From the NCBI RefSeq assembly GCF_003143515.1, contig NZ_CP029343.1, forward strand, positions 1,984,001 to 2,048,000: DNA of 64,000 nucleotides, written 5' to 3'. The DNA comes from Massilia oculi (GTDB lineage: Bacteria; Pseudomonadota; Gammaproteobacteria; Burkholderiales; Burkholderiaceae_D). The translations under genes were made by a program, and so were the position numbers. Below are positions 52,183 to 61,123 of this stretch, piece by piece; position 1 is the stretch's first letter; each line of letters begins with the position of its first letter. The notes beneath the pieces were generated by a model. That model saw only the letters and a list, made by a program, of their open reading frames with translations, searched no databases and was not told the DNA's origin.

Positions 52183-53319
52183 ATGGAACGCGACCAGGCA
52201 TCCAAGTTCATGTTCGACCTGCTGCGCCTGATGGTCAGCAAGGGCGGTTCGGACCTGTTCATCACGGCGGGCTTCCCGCCGGCGATCAAGATCGACGGCC
52301 GCATGACGCCGGTTTCAAACCAGCCGCTTACCGCCGGCCACACGGCCGACCTGGCGCGCGCGATCATGAACGACAAGCAGGCGGCCGGCTTCGAGCTCAC
52401 GCGCGAAGCGAACTTCGCGATCACGCCGGGCGACCTGGGACGCTTCCGTGTCTCGGCCTTCATGCAGATGGGTTGCGTGGGCATGGTGCTGCGCGTGATC
52501 ACCACCGCGATCCCGAAATTCGAAGACCTCGACCTGCCCGACACGCTCAAGGACGTCGTGATGACCAAGCGCGGCCTGGTGATCATGGTCGGCGCTACCG
52601 GCTCGGGCAAATCGACCACGCTGGCGGCGATGGTCGGCTACCGCAACGAGAACAGTTATGGCCACATCATCACGGTCGAGGATCCGGTCGAATTCGTCCA
52701 CCCGCACCGCAACTGCGTGGTCACGCAGCGCGAAGTGGGCGTCGACACCGACAGCTTCGAGGCGGCGCTGAAGAATTCGCTGCGCCAGGCGCCCGACGTG
52801 ATCCAGATCGGCGAAATCCGCGACCGCGAGACGATGGAGCACGCGATCGCCTTCGCAGAAACCGGCCACCTGTGCCTGGCCACCCTGCACGCCAACAGCG
52901 CCAACCAGGCGCTGGACCGCATCATCAACTTCTTCCCCGAAGAGCGCAGGCAGCAATTGCTGATGGACTTGTCGCTGAACCTCAAGGGACTGATCTCGCA
53001 GCGCCTGATTCCGAAGAAGGAGGCCAAGGGGCGCGTGGTGGCGATCGAGATCCTGCTGAACTCTCCCTTGATCTCGGACCTGATCTTCAAGGGCGAGGTG
53101 CACGAGATCAAGGAGATCATGAAGAAGTCGCGCGAGCTGGGGATGCAGACTTTCGATCAGGCCTTGTTCGACCTGTATGAGGCGGACAAGATCACGTATG
53201 AGGATGCGCTGCGCAATGCGGACTCGGTGAATGACCTGCGCTTGAACATCAAGCTCAATAGCAAGCACGCGAAGAATCGGGATTTTTTGAGTGGGACGGA
53301 GAAGCTGGGGTTGATCTGA
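52183..53319 (+). CDS. pilU: PilT-dependent retraction ATPase PilU
   Basis: A 378-residue PilT paralogue that assists retraction under load. It has Walker A GATGSGKSTT, Walker B (VIQIGEIRDRETM), His box (GHLCLATLHANSANQA) and a C-terminal ELGMQTFDQALFDLYEADKI. It lacks the AIRNLIRE signature. It is the second gene of a two-gene unit with pilT and is very similar in plan to the orphan paralogue at 38208-39389. Confidence 0.95.
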   Translation: MERDQASKFMFDLLRLMVSKGGSDLFITAGFPPAIKIDGRMTPVSNQPLTAGHTADLARAIMNDKQAAGFELTREANFAITPGDLGRFRVSAFMQMGCVGMVLRVITTAIPKFEDLDLPDTLKDVVMTKRGLVIMVGATGSGKSTTLAAMVGYRNENSYGHIITVEDPVEFVHPHRNCVVTQREVGVDTDSFEAALKNSLRQAPDVIQIGEIRDRETMEHAIAFAETGHLCLATLHANSANQALDRIINFFPEERRQQLLMDLSLNLKGLISQRLIPKKEAKGRVVAIEILLNSPLISDLIFKGEVHEIKEIMKKSRELGMQTFDQALFDLYEADKITYEDALRNADSVNDLRLNIKLNSKHAKNRDFLSGTEKLGLI

Positions 53320-53365
53320 CGGTCGGCATACCACGATCGCCCCCTCTACCATCATCACACGCGCG

Positions 53366-53389
53366 TCGTTCCCGCCTTCGCGGGAACGA
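53366..53389. terminator. hairpin between pilU and TonB receptor (REP-like)
   Basis: TCGTTCCCG (53366-53374) pairs with CGGGAACGA (53381-53389), with at least nine base pairs and a small loop. It follows the pilU stop by 47 bp and faces the convergent TonB-receptor gene. The sequence, including the flanking CG, is nearly the same as at 2741-2770, so it is either a shared bidirectional terminator type or a repeated palindromic element. Confidence 0.65.
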
Positions 53390-53435
53390 TGTTTTGGGGC
53401 CAACGAAAGAATGATGTTACGAGTGATCGGCCAGC

Positions 53436-55613
53436 TTAGAACCGCGACTCCAGCGTCACCCGCGCCATGGTCTGCCCCTCACTGAAGCTGGTCCTGCGCA
53501 GCGTTCCGAATTCATCGGTATAGCGCGAATCCGATACCCCATCCTGGCGCAGCAGGTTCGACGCCGCCAGCCGCAGCTGGTACTTCGGGTTGAACTTCCA
53601 CAGCGCATACACATCCAGGTCGCGCCGCACGCTCTGGTAGCGCGACTGCTCCACATTGACCCGCACCGGGCCGCCGTCCTTGAACGCGAAGCTGGCGCCG
53701 GTACTCAGCTTGCCGTCGCGGGTCTTGTAGTCGATGCCGAGCGTCGCCGACAGCGGCACCTGCTGGTCCAGGCGGTTGTCCGGCCCCGGCACCGCGTCCA
53801 CCTCGGACCAGTTGCGCGACACGCTCGCGCGCAGGTCGATCTCGGGCACGTCGGCCAGCACCGCCGACAGCGGGAACTTCGCTTCCAGTTCCAGGCTGCG
53901 CGTGAGCGCGTCGCCGTCGTTGACCGGGGTCTGGATCCAGCGGCCGTCTTCCAGGATCAGGCCCTGGCGCGTGTAGTCCTCGATGCGGCGCACCGACACG
54001 CTGGCGCTCAGCAGCGCCTTGTCGGCCCACCAGTGCTCGTAGGCGGCGTCGATCCCGGTCGCCAGTTCCGGCTGCAGGTCGGGATTGCCGCGGTAGTCGG
54101 GATCGGTCTGGCTGTTGTTGGGCGTCGTGAAGCGGCGCGGGATCAGGTTGCTCGCGGACGGCGCCTTGAAGGTGCGGGTCAGCGCCAGGCGCACCTGGTC
54201 GCGGCTGTCCGGGATCTTGTACAGGGTCTGGGCCAGCGGCGAGAACACGCTGGCGCGGTTGGTGCTGGTTTCAAAAGTATTGCCCTCGCTGGTCGTCTCC
54301 AGTCCTTCCCAGCGCAAGCCGGCATACATCGACCACTGCTTGCTCACGTTCCACTCGTCCTGGATGTACAGCGCCAGGCGCTTGATGGTGGCATCGTAAT
54401 TTTCGTTCGTTACCTGCTCGCGCTCGAACAGCGGGAATACCTCGCTCTCGTCGCGTGCATCTTCGCGCCGCGTATAGCCGGCATCCCAGCCCATTGCCAG
54501 CGCGTGGTCCTTCCTCCACGGCGTCGTGTACTTGCCGACCGAGGTCAGGCCGCGTTCATCGGTCGCGCTCAAGACGGTCGAATCGCGCGCCAGCTCTTCC
54601 AGCCGGTAATCGAACTCGCGCCAGTCGCCGCGATTGCGCGTGCCGTTCACGCCCAGCTTGAGGTCGAGTTTCGCGCCCTCTTCCAGGTTGTGCACCCAGT
54701 TCACATCGGAACGCAGCATGACGAAACTGCCGCCGCTATTCATGTCGCGCACGTCGTACATGGGCGCCGGGCCAAGCTCGGTCGTGGTCACGGCGTCGCC
54801 GTGATAGTCGTTGCGATTATAGGAAGCCATCGTCTGCCAGCTGACCGTGTCGCCGTTCTCGAGCGTCCAGTTCAGTCGCGGCGTGAGGTTGAAGCCTTGC
54901 GGGCTGCCGCTGTCGATCTGCTCGGTGCGGCGCAGTTGCGTCAGGCGGCCCTCCGGATCGGTCCGGGTCTCCTCGAACGGCTGCGGGCGGTCGAAGTTGT
55001 AGCGCCAGACGCTGGCGCCGAGCGAGTACGACAGCCCATCGAGACGGTCCGACATGTTCAGGCTCGCGCTCGGGTTGCTGGCGTCCTCGCTCTTGCCATA
55101 GCCAACCCGCAGTTCGCGCTGCGCCTTGCGCACTACCCGCTTGAGCACGATGTTGATGGTGCCGGCGATCGACTGGGTGGAAAATTCTGCGCTGGCCGCG
55201 CGCAGGATCTCGATCCGTTCGATGACGTCGGGCGACAGCTGGTCGATGTCGAAGCCGGCCGGCGCGCGCTCGCCGTTGATCAGGATCTGCGTGTAGCCGC
55301 TGCCCAGGCCGCGCATGCGGATCTCGCCCGCCCCACGGCCGCCGCCACCGCCGACGGTGATGCCGGGCAGGCGCTTGAAAACGTCAAGCACCGAGGTGTC
55401 GCCATAGCGCTTGATCTCTTCGGTCGAGACCACGATGCGGCTGGCGGTGTCGTCGTGGCGCGGATCGTAGCTGTTGGCATCGGCCTTGACCTCGACCTTC
55501 TGCATGGTGTCGACGCTGACCGGCGGCGGGTCGGATGGCGGGCCGACCTGGGCGACGGCGGGCACTGAGAACAGCGACGAGAGGGAAAGCGCGATGAGCG
55601 TTGGTCGGAGCAT
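53436..55613 (-). CDS. TonB-dependent outer-membrane receptor
   Basis: A 725-residue TonB-dependent receptor. It has a signal peptide (MLRPTLIALSLSSLFSVPAV), a plug with RLPGITVGGGGGRGAGEIRM, INGERAPAGFD and IERIEILRAASAEFSTQSIA, then a 22-strand barrel ending in the typical terminal Phe (VTLESRF). The barrel type and lack of a carboxypeptidase-like extension fit the ferric or carbohydrate receptor class; the substrate is unknown. An upstream GTG at 55655 would add 14 residues before the signal and is less likely. It is 112 bp downstream of a second receptor gene in the same direction. Confidence 0.92.
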   Translation of the reverse strand: MLRPTLIALSLSSLFSVPAVAQVGPPSDPPPVSVDTMQKVEVKADANSYDPRHDDTASRIVVSTEEIKRYGDTSVLDVFKRLPGITVGGGGGRGAGEIRMRGLGSGYTQILINGERAPAGFDIDQLSPDVIERIEILRAASAEFSTQSIAGTINIVLKRVVRKAQRELRVGYGKSEDASNPSASLNMSDRLDGLSYSLGASVWRYNFDRPQPFEETRTDPEGRLTQLRRTEQIDSGSPQGFNLTPRLNWTLENGDTVSWQTMASYNRNDYHGDAVTTTELGPAPMYDVRDMNSGGSFVMLRSDVNWVHNLEEGAKLDLKLGVNGTRNRGDWREFDYRLEELARDSTVLSATDERGLTSVGKYTTPWRKDHALAMGWDAGYTRREDARDESEVFPLFEREQVTNENYDATIKRLALYIQDEWNVSKQWSMYAGLRWEGLETTSEGNTFETSTNRASVFSPLAQTLYKIPDSRDQVRLALTRTFKAPSASNLIPRRFTTPNNSQTDPDYRGNPDLQPELATGIDAAYEHWWADKALLSASVSVRRIEDYTRQGLILEDGRWIQTPVNDGDALTRSLELEAKFPLSAVLADVPEIDLRASVSRNWSEVDAVPGPDNRLDQQVPLSATLGIDYKTRDGKLSTGASFAFKDGGPVRVNVEQSRYQSVRRDLDVYALWKFNPKYQLRLAASNLLRQDGVSDSRYTDEFGTLRRTSFSEGQTMARVTLESRF

Positions 55614-55725
55614 CGAATCGGGGAGCGAAGTGAAAAGGTCCCGGTATTCTGTCACAGCTCGCCGCCCGCGAACCGCCTTGCCGCAATTATTCGCCCGGCA
55701 AGGAGCCTGTATTGACGGGCGATGT

Positions 55726-57990
55726 TTAGCGCGGCCCCATGCCGCCGCCCGGCGGACCGAAGCCCGGCCCGCCCGCTCCGCGCGGCCCGCGACCTGCGCC
55801 GAAGGTGCCGAAACGGTACGACAGGCCGACGTAGACCAGACGCCCGTCCTGGCGGCGGATGCTGTATTCGCGCAGGCGGTCGGTCTCGGTGATCGACTCC
55901 GACTTCTGCGAGTCGAACACGTCGTTGACGTTGACGACCAGGCTCAGGGCCTGGCTCAGGTTGTGCCGGTAATTCAGGTCCGCGGTGCGGGTCGGCTGGC
56001 GATAGCCCTCGCCGAACAGCGTCTTGCCCTGGGCATTGAGCACGAGCTGCAGGCTGTTGGCCGGGTTGAACTGGTAGTTGAAGCGCGCGCGGCCGGCGAT
56101 CGAGGTCGCGCTGCGCTTGTCGTCGTCCACGTTGCCGAGCACCGACTGCTCCGAATAGCCGATATTGCCGCTGGCATTGATCGTCAGCTTGGGCGTGGCG
56201 CGTCCGCTGAAGGTGAATTCCAGGCCGCTCGAGCGGCTGGTGCCCGCGTTCTCGCGCGTGGTCAGGAGCACGGTGTCCGAGATGAAGTAGCGGCGCTCCG
56301 AGATCAGGTCGGTGTCGCGGCGCGCATACAGGCGCACATTGGTCTCGACGTTGCCAAGCCTGGTCTCGACGCCCAGTTCGAGCGAGTCGGATTCGGTCGG
56401 CATCAGCGCGGGATTGCCCGACGAGACGTTCGTTTCGTCGAGGTAGATCACGAAGGGATTCAGGTCCGACGCGCCGGGACGGCGGATGCGGTGCGCATAG
56501 CTCAGGCGCAGCGCGGTACGATCCGACAGGTCATAGGTGAGGAAGGCGCTGGGGATCGCTTCCAGGTAGTGGTTGCCGGCCTGGATCCCGGTCGTGACCT
56601 GGTCCATGTCGAGATCGGTGTACTCGGTGCGCAGGCCGCCCAGCACGCCCCACTTCTCCCCCAGGCGCATCTGCCAGGTACCGTACAGCGCCAGCGTGGT
56701 GTCGACCAGCTCGAAGCGGTTGGTGCGGGATGCGTTGACGCTTTCGAACAGCGTGCCCGGATCGATGTTGAGGAAGCGGGTATCGATCACGCTGCTGTTG
56801 CGCGCCACCTTGTAGCCCAGCTTGAGCACGCCCGCCTCGCCCGGACGCTCGTAGTCGCCGGTGAAATCGATGATGCGGGTCTCGTTCAGGTTTTCCTGGC
56901 GGGTCAGTGGATCGGACGAATTAATCGGACGCACCGTGTAGTCGCTGGTGAAGCGGGTGTCGCCCTTGCCACGGGTGCCCGACAGGCGCAGGTCGGTCTT
57001 GAAGATCTCGCCCGGCATCTCTCCCTTGTGGTCGAGGCTCACGCTCAGGTTGGCGCTGCGGTTGCTGGTGTCGCGCACGGTCGAGCGCCGGTAATCGCTC
57101 TCGACCGCCCCGGACGCGTCGGTGCCGCGGTAGCGCTCGGACGAAAGGCCGTCCTGCTGGGTGGCGTTGAAGCCTGCCTTGACCGACACCACGTCCTTCT
57201 CGCCCAGGTTGTAGCTGAGCGAGCCGTTGAAGCCGGCCGACTCGGTGTCGTTCTCGCTGTAGGAGCTCTGCACGCTGCTGGCCACGGCGCCGGTGGCCGG
57301 GTCGATGCGGTCGCGCGTCGTCTCGCCGGTCGAGCCGCGGCTGTCGCGGCGGCCGAACAGCGCGCCCTGCACGCTCAGGCGTCCGCCCGTATAGCTGCCA
57401 AAGGTGGAGGCATTGAAGCGGCCCTCCGTGCCCTTGTTGGCGTTGACCACGCCGAAGCTGCCCGCCGTGCGCTCGCGCCGCATCACCAGGTTGATGATCG
57501 GCCCGCCGCCGCCTTCGTTGCCGAACTGCGCGCCGGGATTGTTGATCACCTCCACCGACTCGAGGTCGGCGGCCGGCAGCGCGCCCAGGGCCGCGGCGCG
57601 GTTCTCGCCCTGCATCATGGCGGATGGCTTGCCGTCGATAAGGATCTGCACATTGCTGCGCCCGCGCAGGGTCACGTTGCCGTCCGGGTCGACGGCGACC
57701 GACGGCACCTTGTTCAAGGTGTCGGCGATGGTGTCGTTGGTGGCGGCCGCATCGCTCTTGACGTCGTAGGCCTGGCGGTCGATGCGGTTCGACGAGCGCA
57801 CCGCGCTGACCGAGACCGTCGATTCGACCGGGACTTCGGCCTGCACCGGGGGAGCTTCCGGCGCTGGCGTCGCGGGCGCCGTGGCGACCGGCGTGGGGGC
57901 CGCGGGCGGCTGCTGGGCGCGGGCAGGAGCGAGCAGCGTGCCCGCCACGATCGGCGCGAGCAGGAAAACGGAAGAACGATGACGTGGCAT
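55726..57990 (-). CDS. TonB-dependent receptor with Gly/Pro/Arg-rich tail
   Basis: A 754-residue receptor. It has a signal peptide (FLLAPIVAGTLLAPARAQ), a Pro/Ala-rich linker (APTPVATAPATPAPEAPP), a plug with LNKVPSVAVDPDGNVTLRG, QILIDGKPSAMM and VEVINNPGAQFGNEGGGG, then the barrel. The barrel appears to end at YVGLSYRFGTF, after which comes an unusual tail, GRGPRGAGGPGFGPPGGGMG. Most receptors end in Phe at the last strand, so this extension is atypical. The ATG at 57990 is preferred over longer open frames. The linker and plug resemble outer-membrane beta-barrel family receptors of Bacteroidota and Burkholderiales. Confidence 0.9.
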   Translation of the reverse strand: MPRHRSSVFLLAPIVAGTLLAPARAQQPPAAPTPVATAPATPAPEAPPVQAEVPVESTVSVSAVRSSNRIDRQAYDVKSDAAATNDTIADTLNKVPSVAVDPDGNVTLRGRSNVQILIDGKPSAMMQGENRAAALGALPAADLESVEVINNPGAQFGNEGGGGPIINLVMRRERTAGSFGVVNANKGTEGRFNASTFGSYTGGRLSVQGALFGRRDSRGSTGETTRDRIDPATGAVASSVQSSYSENDTESAGFNGSLSYNLGEKDVVSVKAGFNATQQDGLSSERYRGTDASGAVESDYRRSTVRDTSNRSANLSVSLDHKGEMPGEIFKTDLRLSGTRGKGDTRFTSDYTVRPINSSDPLTRQENLNETRIIDFTGDYERPGEAGVLKLGYKVARNSSVIDTRFLNIDPGTLFESVNASRTNRFELVDTTLALYGTWQMRLGEKWGVLGGLRTEYTDLDMDQVTTGIQAGNHYLEAIPSAFLTYDLSDRTALRLSYAHRIRRPGASDLNPFVIYLDETNVSSGNPALMPTESDSLELGVETRLGNVETNVRLYARRDTDLISERRYFISDTVLLTTRENAGTSRSSGLEFTFSGRATPKLTINASGNIGYSEQSVLGNVDDDKRSATSIAGRARFNYQFNPANSLQLVLNAQGKTLFGEGYRQPTRTADLNYRHNLSQALSLVVNVNDVFDSQKSESITETDRLREYSIRRQDGRLVYVGLSYRFGTFGAGRGPRGAGGPGFGPPGGGMGPR

Positions 57991-58177
57991 GACAACCCGG
58001 GATGCTGGACAATTGAACGAGCGTAATTGTCGCACGCGATGCGCCCAAAATTCGTTAAGAAATGCTAAGACGAAATAAATGTCAGCGCGATGATGCATGC
58101 CTCGACGTCGCGTCAATACGCGTGCGCGTCGTGCCGCCTTCGCGTAAACTTGGCGAATCAACCACGAGGAGAACGCC

Positions 58178-58657
58178 ATGACCGCCTACGATTTCAACGC
58201 CACCGCCCTCGACGGCCAGCCGGTCGACCTGGCACGCTATCGCGGCAAGGCGCTCCTGATCGTCAATACCGCCAGCGCCTGCGGCTTCACCCCGCAATAC
58301 CAGGGCCTGGAAGAGCTGCAGCGCCGCTATGCGGACCAGGGCCTGGTGGTGCTCGGCTTCCCATGCAACCAGTTCGGCCGCCAGGAACCGGGCAGCGAGG
58401 CCGAGATCGGCGCCTTCTGCGAAAAGAACTATGGCGTCACCTTCCCGATGTTCGCCAAGATCGACGTCAACGGCGACGACGCCCACCCGCTGTTCGGTTT
58501 CCTCAAGGGCGAAAAGCCGGGCGTGCTGGGCACCGAGGCCATCAAGTGGAACTTCACCAAGTTCCTGGTCGACCGGGACGGCGCGGTGGTCAAGCGCTAT
58601 GCGCCGGCCACCAAGCCGGAAGAGCTGAAGGGCGATATCGAGAAGCTGCTGGCCTGA
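58178..58657 (+). CDS. glutathione peroxidase family protein
   Basis: A 159-residue cytoplasmic glutathione peroxidase homologue using cysteine. The catalytic Cys35 is in NTASACGFTPQYQGLEEL, with the Gln in GFPCNQFGRQEPG and the Trp-Asn in IKWNFTKFLVD, the standard tetrad. Enzymes of this type often use thioredoxin rather than glutathione. CACGAGGAG lies just before the start codon. It is divergent from the second TonB receptor. Confidence 0.93.
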   Translation: MTAYDFNATALDGQPVDLARYRGKALLIVNTASACGFTPQYQGLEELQRRYADQGLVVLGFPCNQFGRQEPGSEAEIGAFCEKNYGVTFPMFAKIDVNGDDAHPLFGFLKGEKPGVLGTEAIKWNFTKFLVDRDGAVVKRYAPATKPEELKGDIEKLLA

Positions 58658-58675
58658 CGTCCAGGAGCGCCTTTC

Positions 58676-59191
58676 TTAGCGCGCCACCGAGCGCACCTGC
58701 TCGAGCGTTCGGGCGACCTCCGCCGGTACCGTCTCGCTGAATCGCCGCATGACCACGGGCTCGCGCCCCGGCCCCCTGCAGGTCAGGGTCGGGCTTGTCG
58801 CTTCATGACGGCAGGTGATCTCGATGCGCCGGGCCTTTTCCGCATCCTTCGGATCGAGTGCGACCACGCGGGCCGTCAGTGTCGTGCCGTCCAGCGTCGC
58901 ACGCAGCGGAAAACCGATGACCGCGCGCACCTGCGGCCCTTCGTGATCCTTGCCGTCGATACGTGTGGGACGTGGCGTGGAGCCGGCCATGACGCCGTAG
59001 CCATCGGCGTCGAGATGCAGCTGCGACTGCCCGGCATCGCCTTCATGCAGCGATGCGGCCGTGCCCCAGGTGCCCGTCAGATGGACCGGCAGGACGTCGG
59101 ACGCAGCGACCGCCGCATGCCACGCAAGCATGCAGGCCAGCAGCGCAATGCGCTTGCCCGGCGCGGGCGGGCGTCTGGAATGACGTTCCAT
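58676..59191 (-). CDS. secreted hypothetical protein, 171 residues
   Basis: A 171-residue product with a Sec signal (RIALLACMLAWHAAVAAS). The mature part has beta-strand character (LPVHLTGTWGTAASL, LHLDADGYGVMAGS, RAVIGFPLRATLDG) and two cysteines (EITCRHEA and TLTCRGPG) that could form a disulfide. I recognise no family. It lies 25 bp downstream of the DUF2145 gene in the same direction. Confidence 0.68.
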   Translation of the reverse strand: MERHSRRPPAPGKRIALLACMLAWHAAVAASDVLPVHLTGTWGTAASLHEGDAGQSQLHLDADGYGVMAGSTPRPTRIDGKDHEGPQVRAVIGFPLRATLDGTTLTARVVALDPKDAEKARRIEITCRHEATSPTLTCRGPGREPVVMRRFSETVPAEVARTLEQVRSVAR

Positions 59192-59216
59192 CCTCTCTCC
59201 TTGTCGACTTGCGCGC

Positions 59217-60146
59217 TCACGGCGTGAGCATCATCACTTCGTCGTCAAGCCCGGGCTCGCACGCCGCGCCAAGCGGCTCCCAGCCGCGCCGCACGACGAT
59301 GCGGCCCTCGTCGTGGCAGATCTCCACGCGCTGCGCCTGCGGCGCGCGCTGGCGCACGAAGGCTTCGATCGAGGCCGGCACGCTCACCTGCAGCGCGAGC
59401 GCGTGCAGGTCGTCGACCGGATGGTCGTTCACGTGCACCAGCGGCACGAACTGCCCGGCGAACATCAGCAAGTGACCCGGCACCCTGACCGGCCCGGCGA
59501 CGTAGCCCTGGGCGCGCAGCCAGTCCTGCGCCCGTTCGCGCACTTGCCCTCCCTGCCCTGCGCCGTGTCCCGATATTCCGCCCCAGGCGCCCGCCAGCAG
59601 CTCGGCCACCCACTGGTTGCAGTTCTGGTAATCGGTGCCGAAGGCATAGGCGTTGGCGCTGTATTTCCCGGCCAGCAGGGCCAGCGCCAGCCGCTTGTCG
59701 CGCGCGGCGCCTTCGAGCCGGGCGCCGTCGTCGGCTGGCAAGAACAGCAGCGACACATGGCCGCTGGATGGCGCGTCGGCCCCGAGCGCGAAGCCGGAGA
59801 TGCCCTGGTCGAACAGGTGCGGACGCGCATCCTCGCAGGCGTAGTACAGCTGGCGCACGACCCAGGCGCCGTCCGCGTCGTCGCGCAGGGCGACGCCGGC
59901 GTGGGAATACAGCAGGCCGAAGCGGCTCAGGTCCACGCCGGCGCGGGAGATCAGGGCGACCCTGCCGCCCGAGCGTTCCAGCTCTTGCCGGACCACGCCG
60001 GCAAAGCGCAGCACGCGGTCCTGCTCGAGCGCGGTGATGTCGTTCTCGCGCTCGCAGAAGGTCGGCAGGCCGGCCCAGGCCGCGCCGCTGAAGGTGGCGC
60101 ACAGGCCGAGCGCCAACGCGGCGATCGTCCTGCGCAGCTGCCGCAT
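59217..60146 (-). CDS. DUF2145 secreted protein with possible permuted papain-like site
   Basis: A 309-residue DUF2145 protein. The signal peptide is ALALGLCATFSGAAWAGL, and the mature protein is periplasmic or secreted. A His in LLYSHAGVALRD precedes a Cys in YQNCNQWVAELLAG. That order and spacing resemble circularly permuted NlpC/P60-type hydrolases such as YiiX, which is inference and not an established family function. Further conserved blocks are LFDQGISGFALG and VPGHLLMFAGQFVPLVHVND. The start at 60146 overlaps the previous gene's stop (TGATG), so the pair is translationally coupled. Confidence 0.8.
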   Translation of the reverse strand: MRQLRRTIAALALGLCATFSGAAWAGLPTFCERENDITALEQDRVLRFAGVVRQELERSGGRVALISRAGVDLSRFGLLYSHAGVALRDDADGAWVVRQLYYACEDARPHLFDQGISGFALGADAPSSGHVSLLFLPADDGARLEGAARDKRLALALLAGKYSANAYAFGTDYQNCNQWVAELLAGAWGGISGHGAGQGGQVRERAQDWLRAQGYVAGPVRVPGHLLMFAGQFVPLVHVNDHPVDDLHALALQVSVPASIEAFVRQRAPQAQRVEICHDEGRIVVRRGWEPLGAACEPGLDDEVMMLTP

Positions 60147-60607
60147 CAGATGACGACTTTGCGCGACGCCAGGTCGCGCTGCCAGTCGTCCTGCAGCGCC
60201 AGGAAGAATGGACGCTGGGTGTCGGCGTGGGCGAATTCGTAGCCGTAGACGCGCTCGTTCACGCGCACCACGTCGCCGGCATTGACCTGGCGCTGGGCCA
60301 TGGCGCGGTTGGGCACGTCGAGGAAGAAGGTGCGGGCCTGGCCGGCTTCGGCGCGCAGGGTCAGGCGGGTGGTGTCGGGCTTGTTCGGCGCCTGCGCGAT
60401 GTCGATTACACGGTAGTCGCCCGCCGCCACCTTGTTGTCGCCGCTCGAGCTGGTGCTGGAATCGCTGATCGAATCCGAGATGCTGGCCGACGATGCCGAG
60501 CCGGCGCTGGAGGCCGAGGAGGCGAAGCTTTCGGCGTGGGCCGGGATGGCGCAGGCGATCGCGAGCAGGCCGCAGCACAGGGAACGTGAAAAGATTGGCA
60601 AGGTCAT
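60146..60607 (-). CDS. secreted Ser-rich protein coupled to DUF2145 gene
   Basis: A 153-residue product from the ATG at 60607. A signal peptide (SRSLCCGLLAIACAIPAHA) is followed by a low-complexity Ser-rich linker of about 34 residues (ASSASSAGSASSASISDSIS). A compact C-terminal domain follows, with YRVIDIAQAPNKPDTTRLTL, RTFFLDVPNRAMAQRQVNAG and VVRVNERVYGYEFA. I do not recognise a named family. It directly precedes DUF2145 with TGATG overlap, so the two products probably act together outside the cytoplasm. A 15-base dyad (60684-60698) lies upstream. Confidence 0.72.
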   Translation of the reverse strand: MTLPIFSRSLCCGLLAIACAIPAHAESFASSASSAGSASSASISDSISDSSTSSSGDNKVAAGDYRVIDIAQAPNKPDTTRLTLRAEAGQARTFFLDVPNRAMAQRQVNAGDVVRVNERVYGYEFAHADTQRPFFLALQDDWQRDLASRKVVI

Positions 60608-60683
60608 AAGAGGCTTTCGTTGTCGAGCAAAACGCTCACATGGTACAAGCCCTTGCACTTGAACACCATACCGCCGTCGTAAC

Positions 60684-60698
60684 CGCTTGTGACAAGCG
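60684..60698. promoter_or_regulatory. perfect 15-base dyad upstream of secreted pair
   Basis: CGCTTGT-G-ACAAGCG, seven-base perfect arms around one base, lies 77 bp upstream of the start of the Ser-rich protein gene and within the promoter gap. It has the size of a regulator site. Confidence 0.45.
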
Positions 60699-60711
60699 CA
60701 CGGATTCGTCG

Positions 60712-61026
60712 TCAGCGCGTCTGTATGCGCGCGACGCCGTGGATGGTGCAGCCACGGCTGACGTTGTCGAGGAAGCGGATCGCCTCGGTCATCGAGACGC
60801 CGGGCGGCAGCAGGCCGCCCAGCGCGGCGTTCTCGTTCAACTGGTCGAGGCCGTAGGCGATGGCGCGCGACACGTCGCGCGCCATGCGGCCGTCGCTGTT
60901 GTACAGCGCGTCGTAGACGCCGGCGGCTTCCCAGACCGGGACGAGGCCGGGGCTGCTGCTGTCTTCGAAGACCACGGCGGCCGGGCCGCCCTCGTCATCA
61001 CGCACGAGTTGAAAGGTAAAGCTCAA
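60712..61026 (-). CDS. hypothetical protein, 104 residues
   Basis: A 104-residue soluble protein with the TTG start at 61026 after AGGAA (MSFTFQLVRDDEGG). It has PAAVVFEDSSSPGLVPVWEA, YDALYNSDGRMARDVSRAIA and EAIRFLDNVSRG. No signal or membrane segment is seen. The 97-bp gap to glcF upstream has no clear promoter, so it could be the last gene of the glc operon, but the link is unproven. I recognise no family. Confidence 0.65.
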   Translation of the reverse strand: MSFTFQLVRDDEGGPAAVVFEDSSSPGLVPVWEAAGVYDALYNSDGRMARDVSRAIAYGLDQLNENAALGGLLPPGVSMTEAIRFLDNVSRGCTIHGVARIQTR

Positions 61027-61123
61027 GATCGTTCCTGTTGGTTGCCACTGGATTCCCGCCGCTCGCCGGGTTCGGCGCGATCCTAACACGGCCGGGAAAT
61101 CGATGTTACGCCCGCGCGGGTAA

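Noticed and set aside
55474..58026. 850-codon open frame on the plus strand
   Set aside because: It is the opposite strand of the second TonB-dependent receptor gene; the minus frame has the signal peptide, plug and barrel.
61104..61121. intrinsic terminator after glcF
   Set aside because: There is a GC-rich palindrome (CCCGCGCGGG), but no U-tract on either strand and the stem is short, so I did not list it as a terminator.
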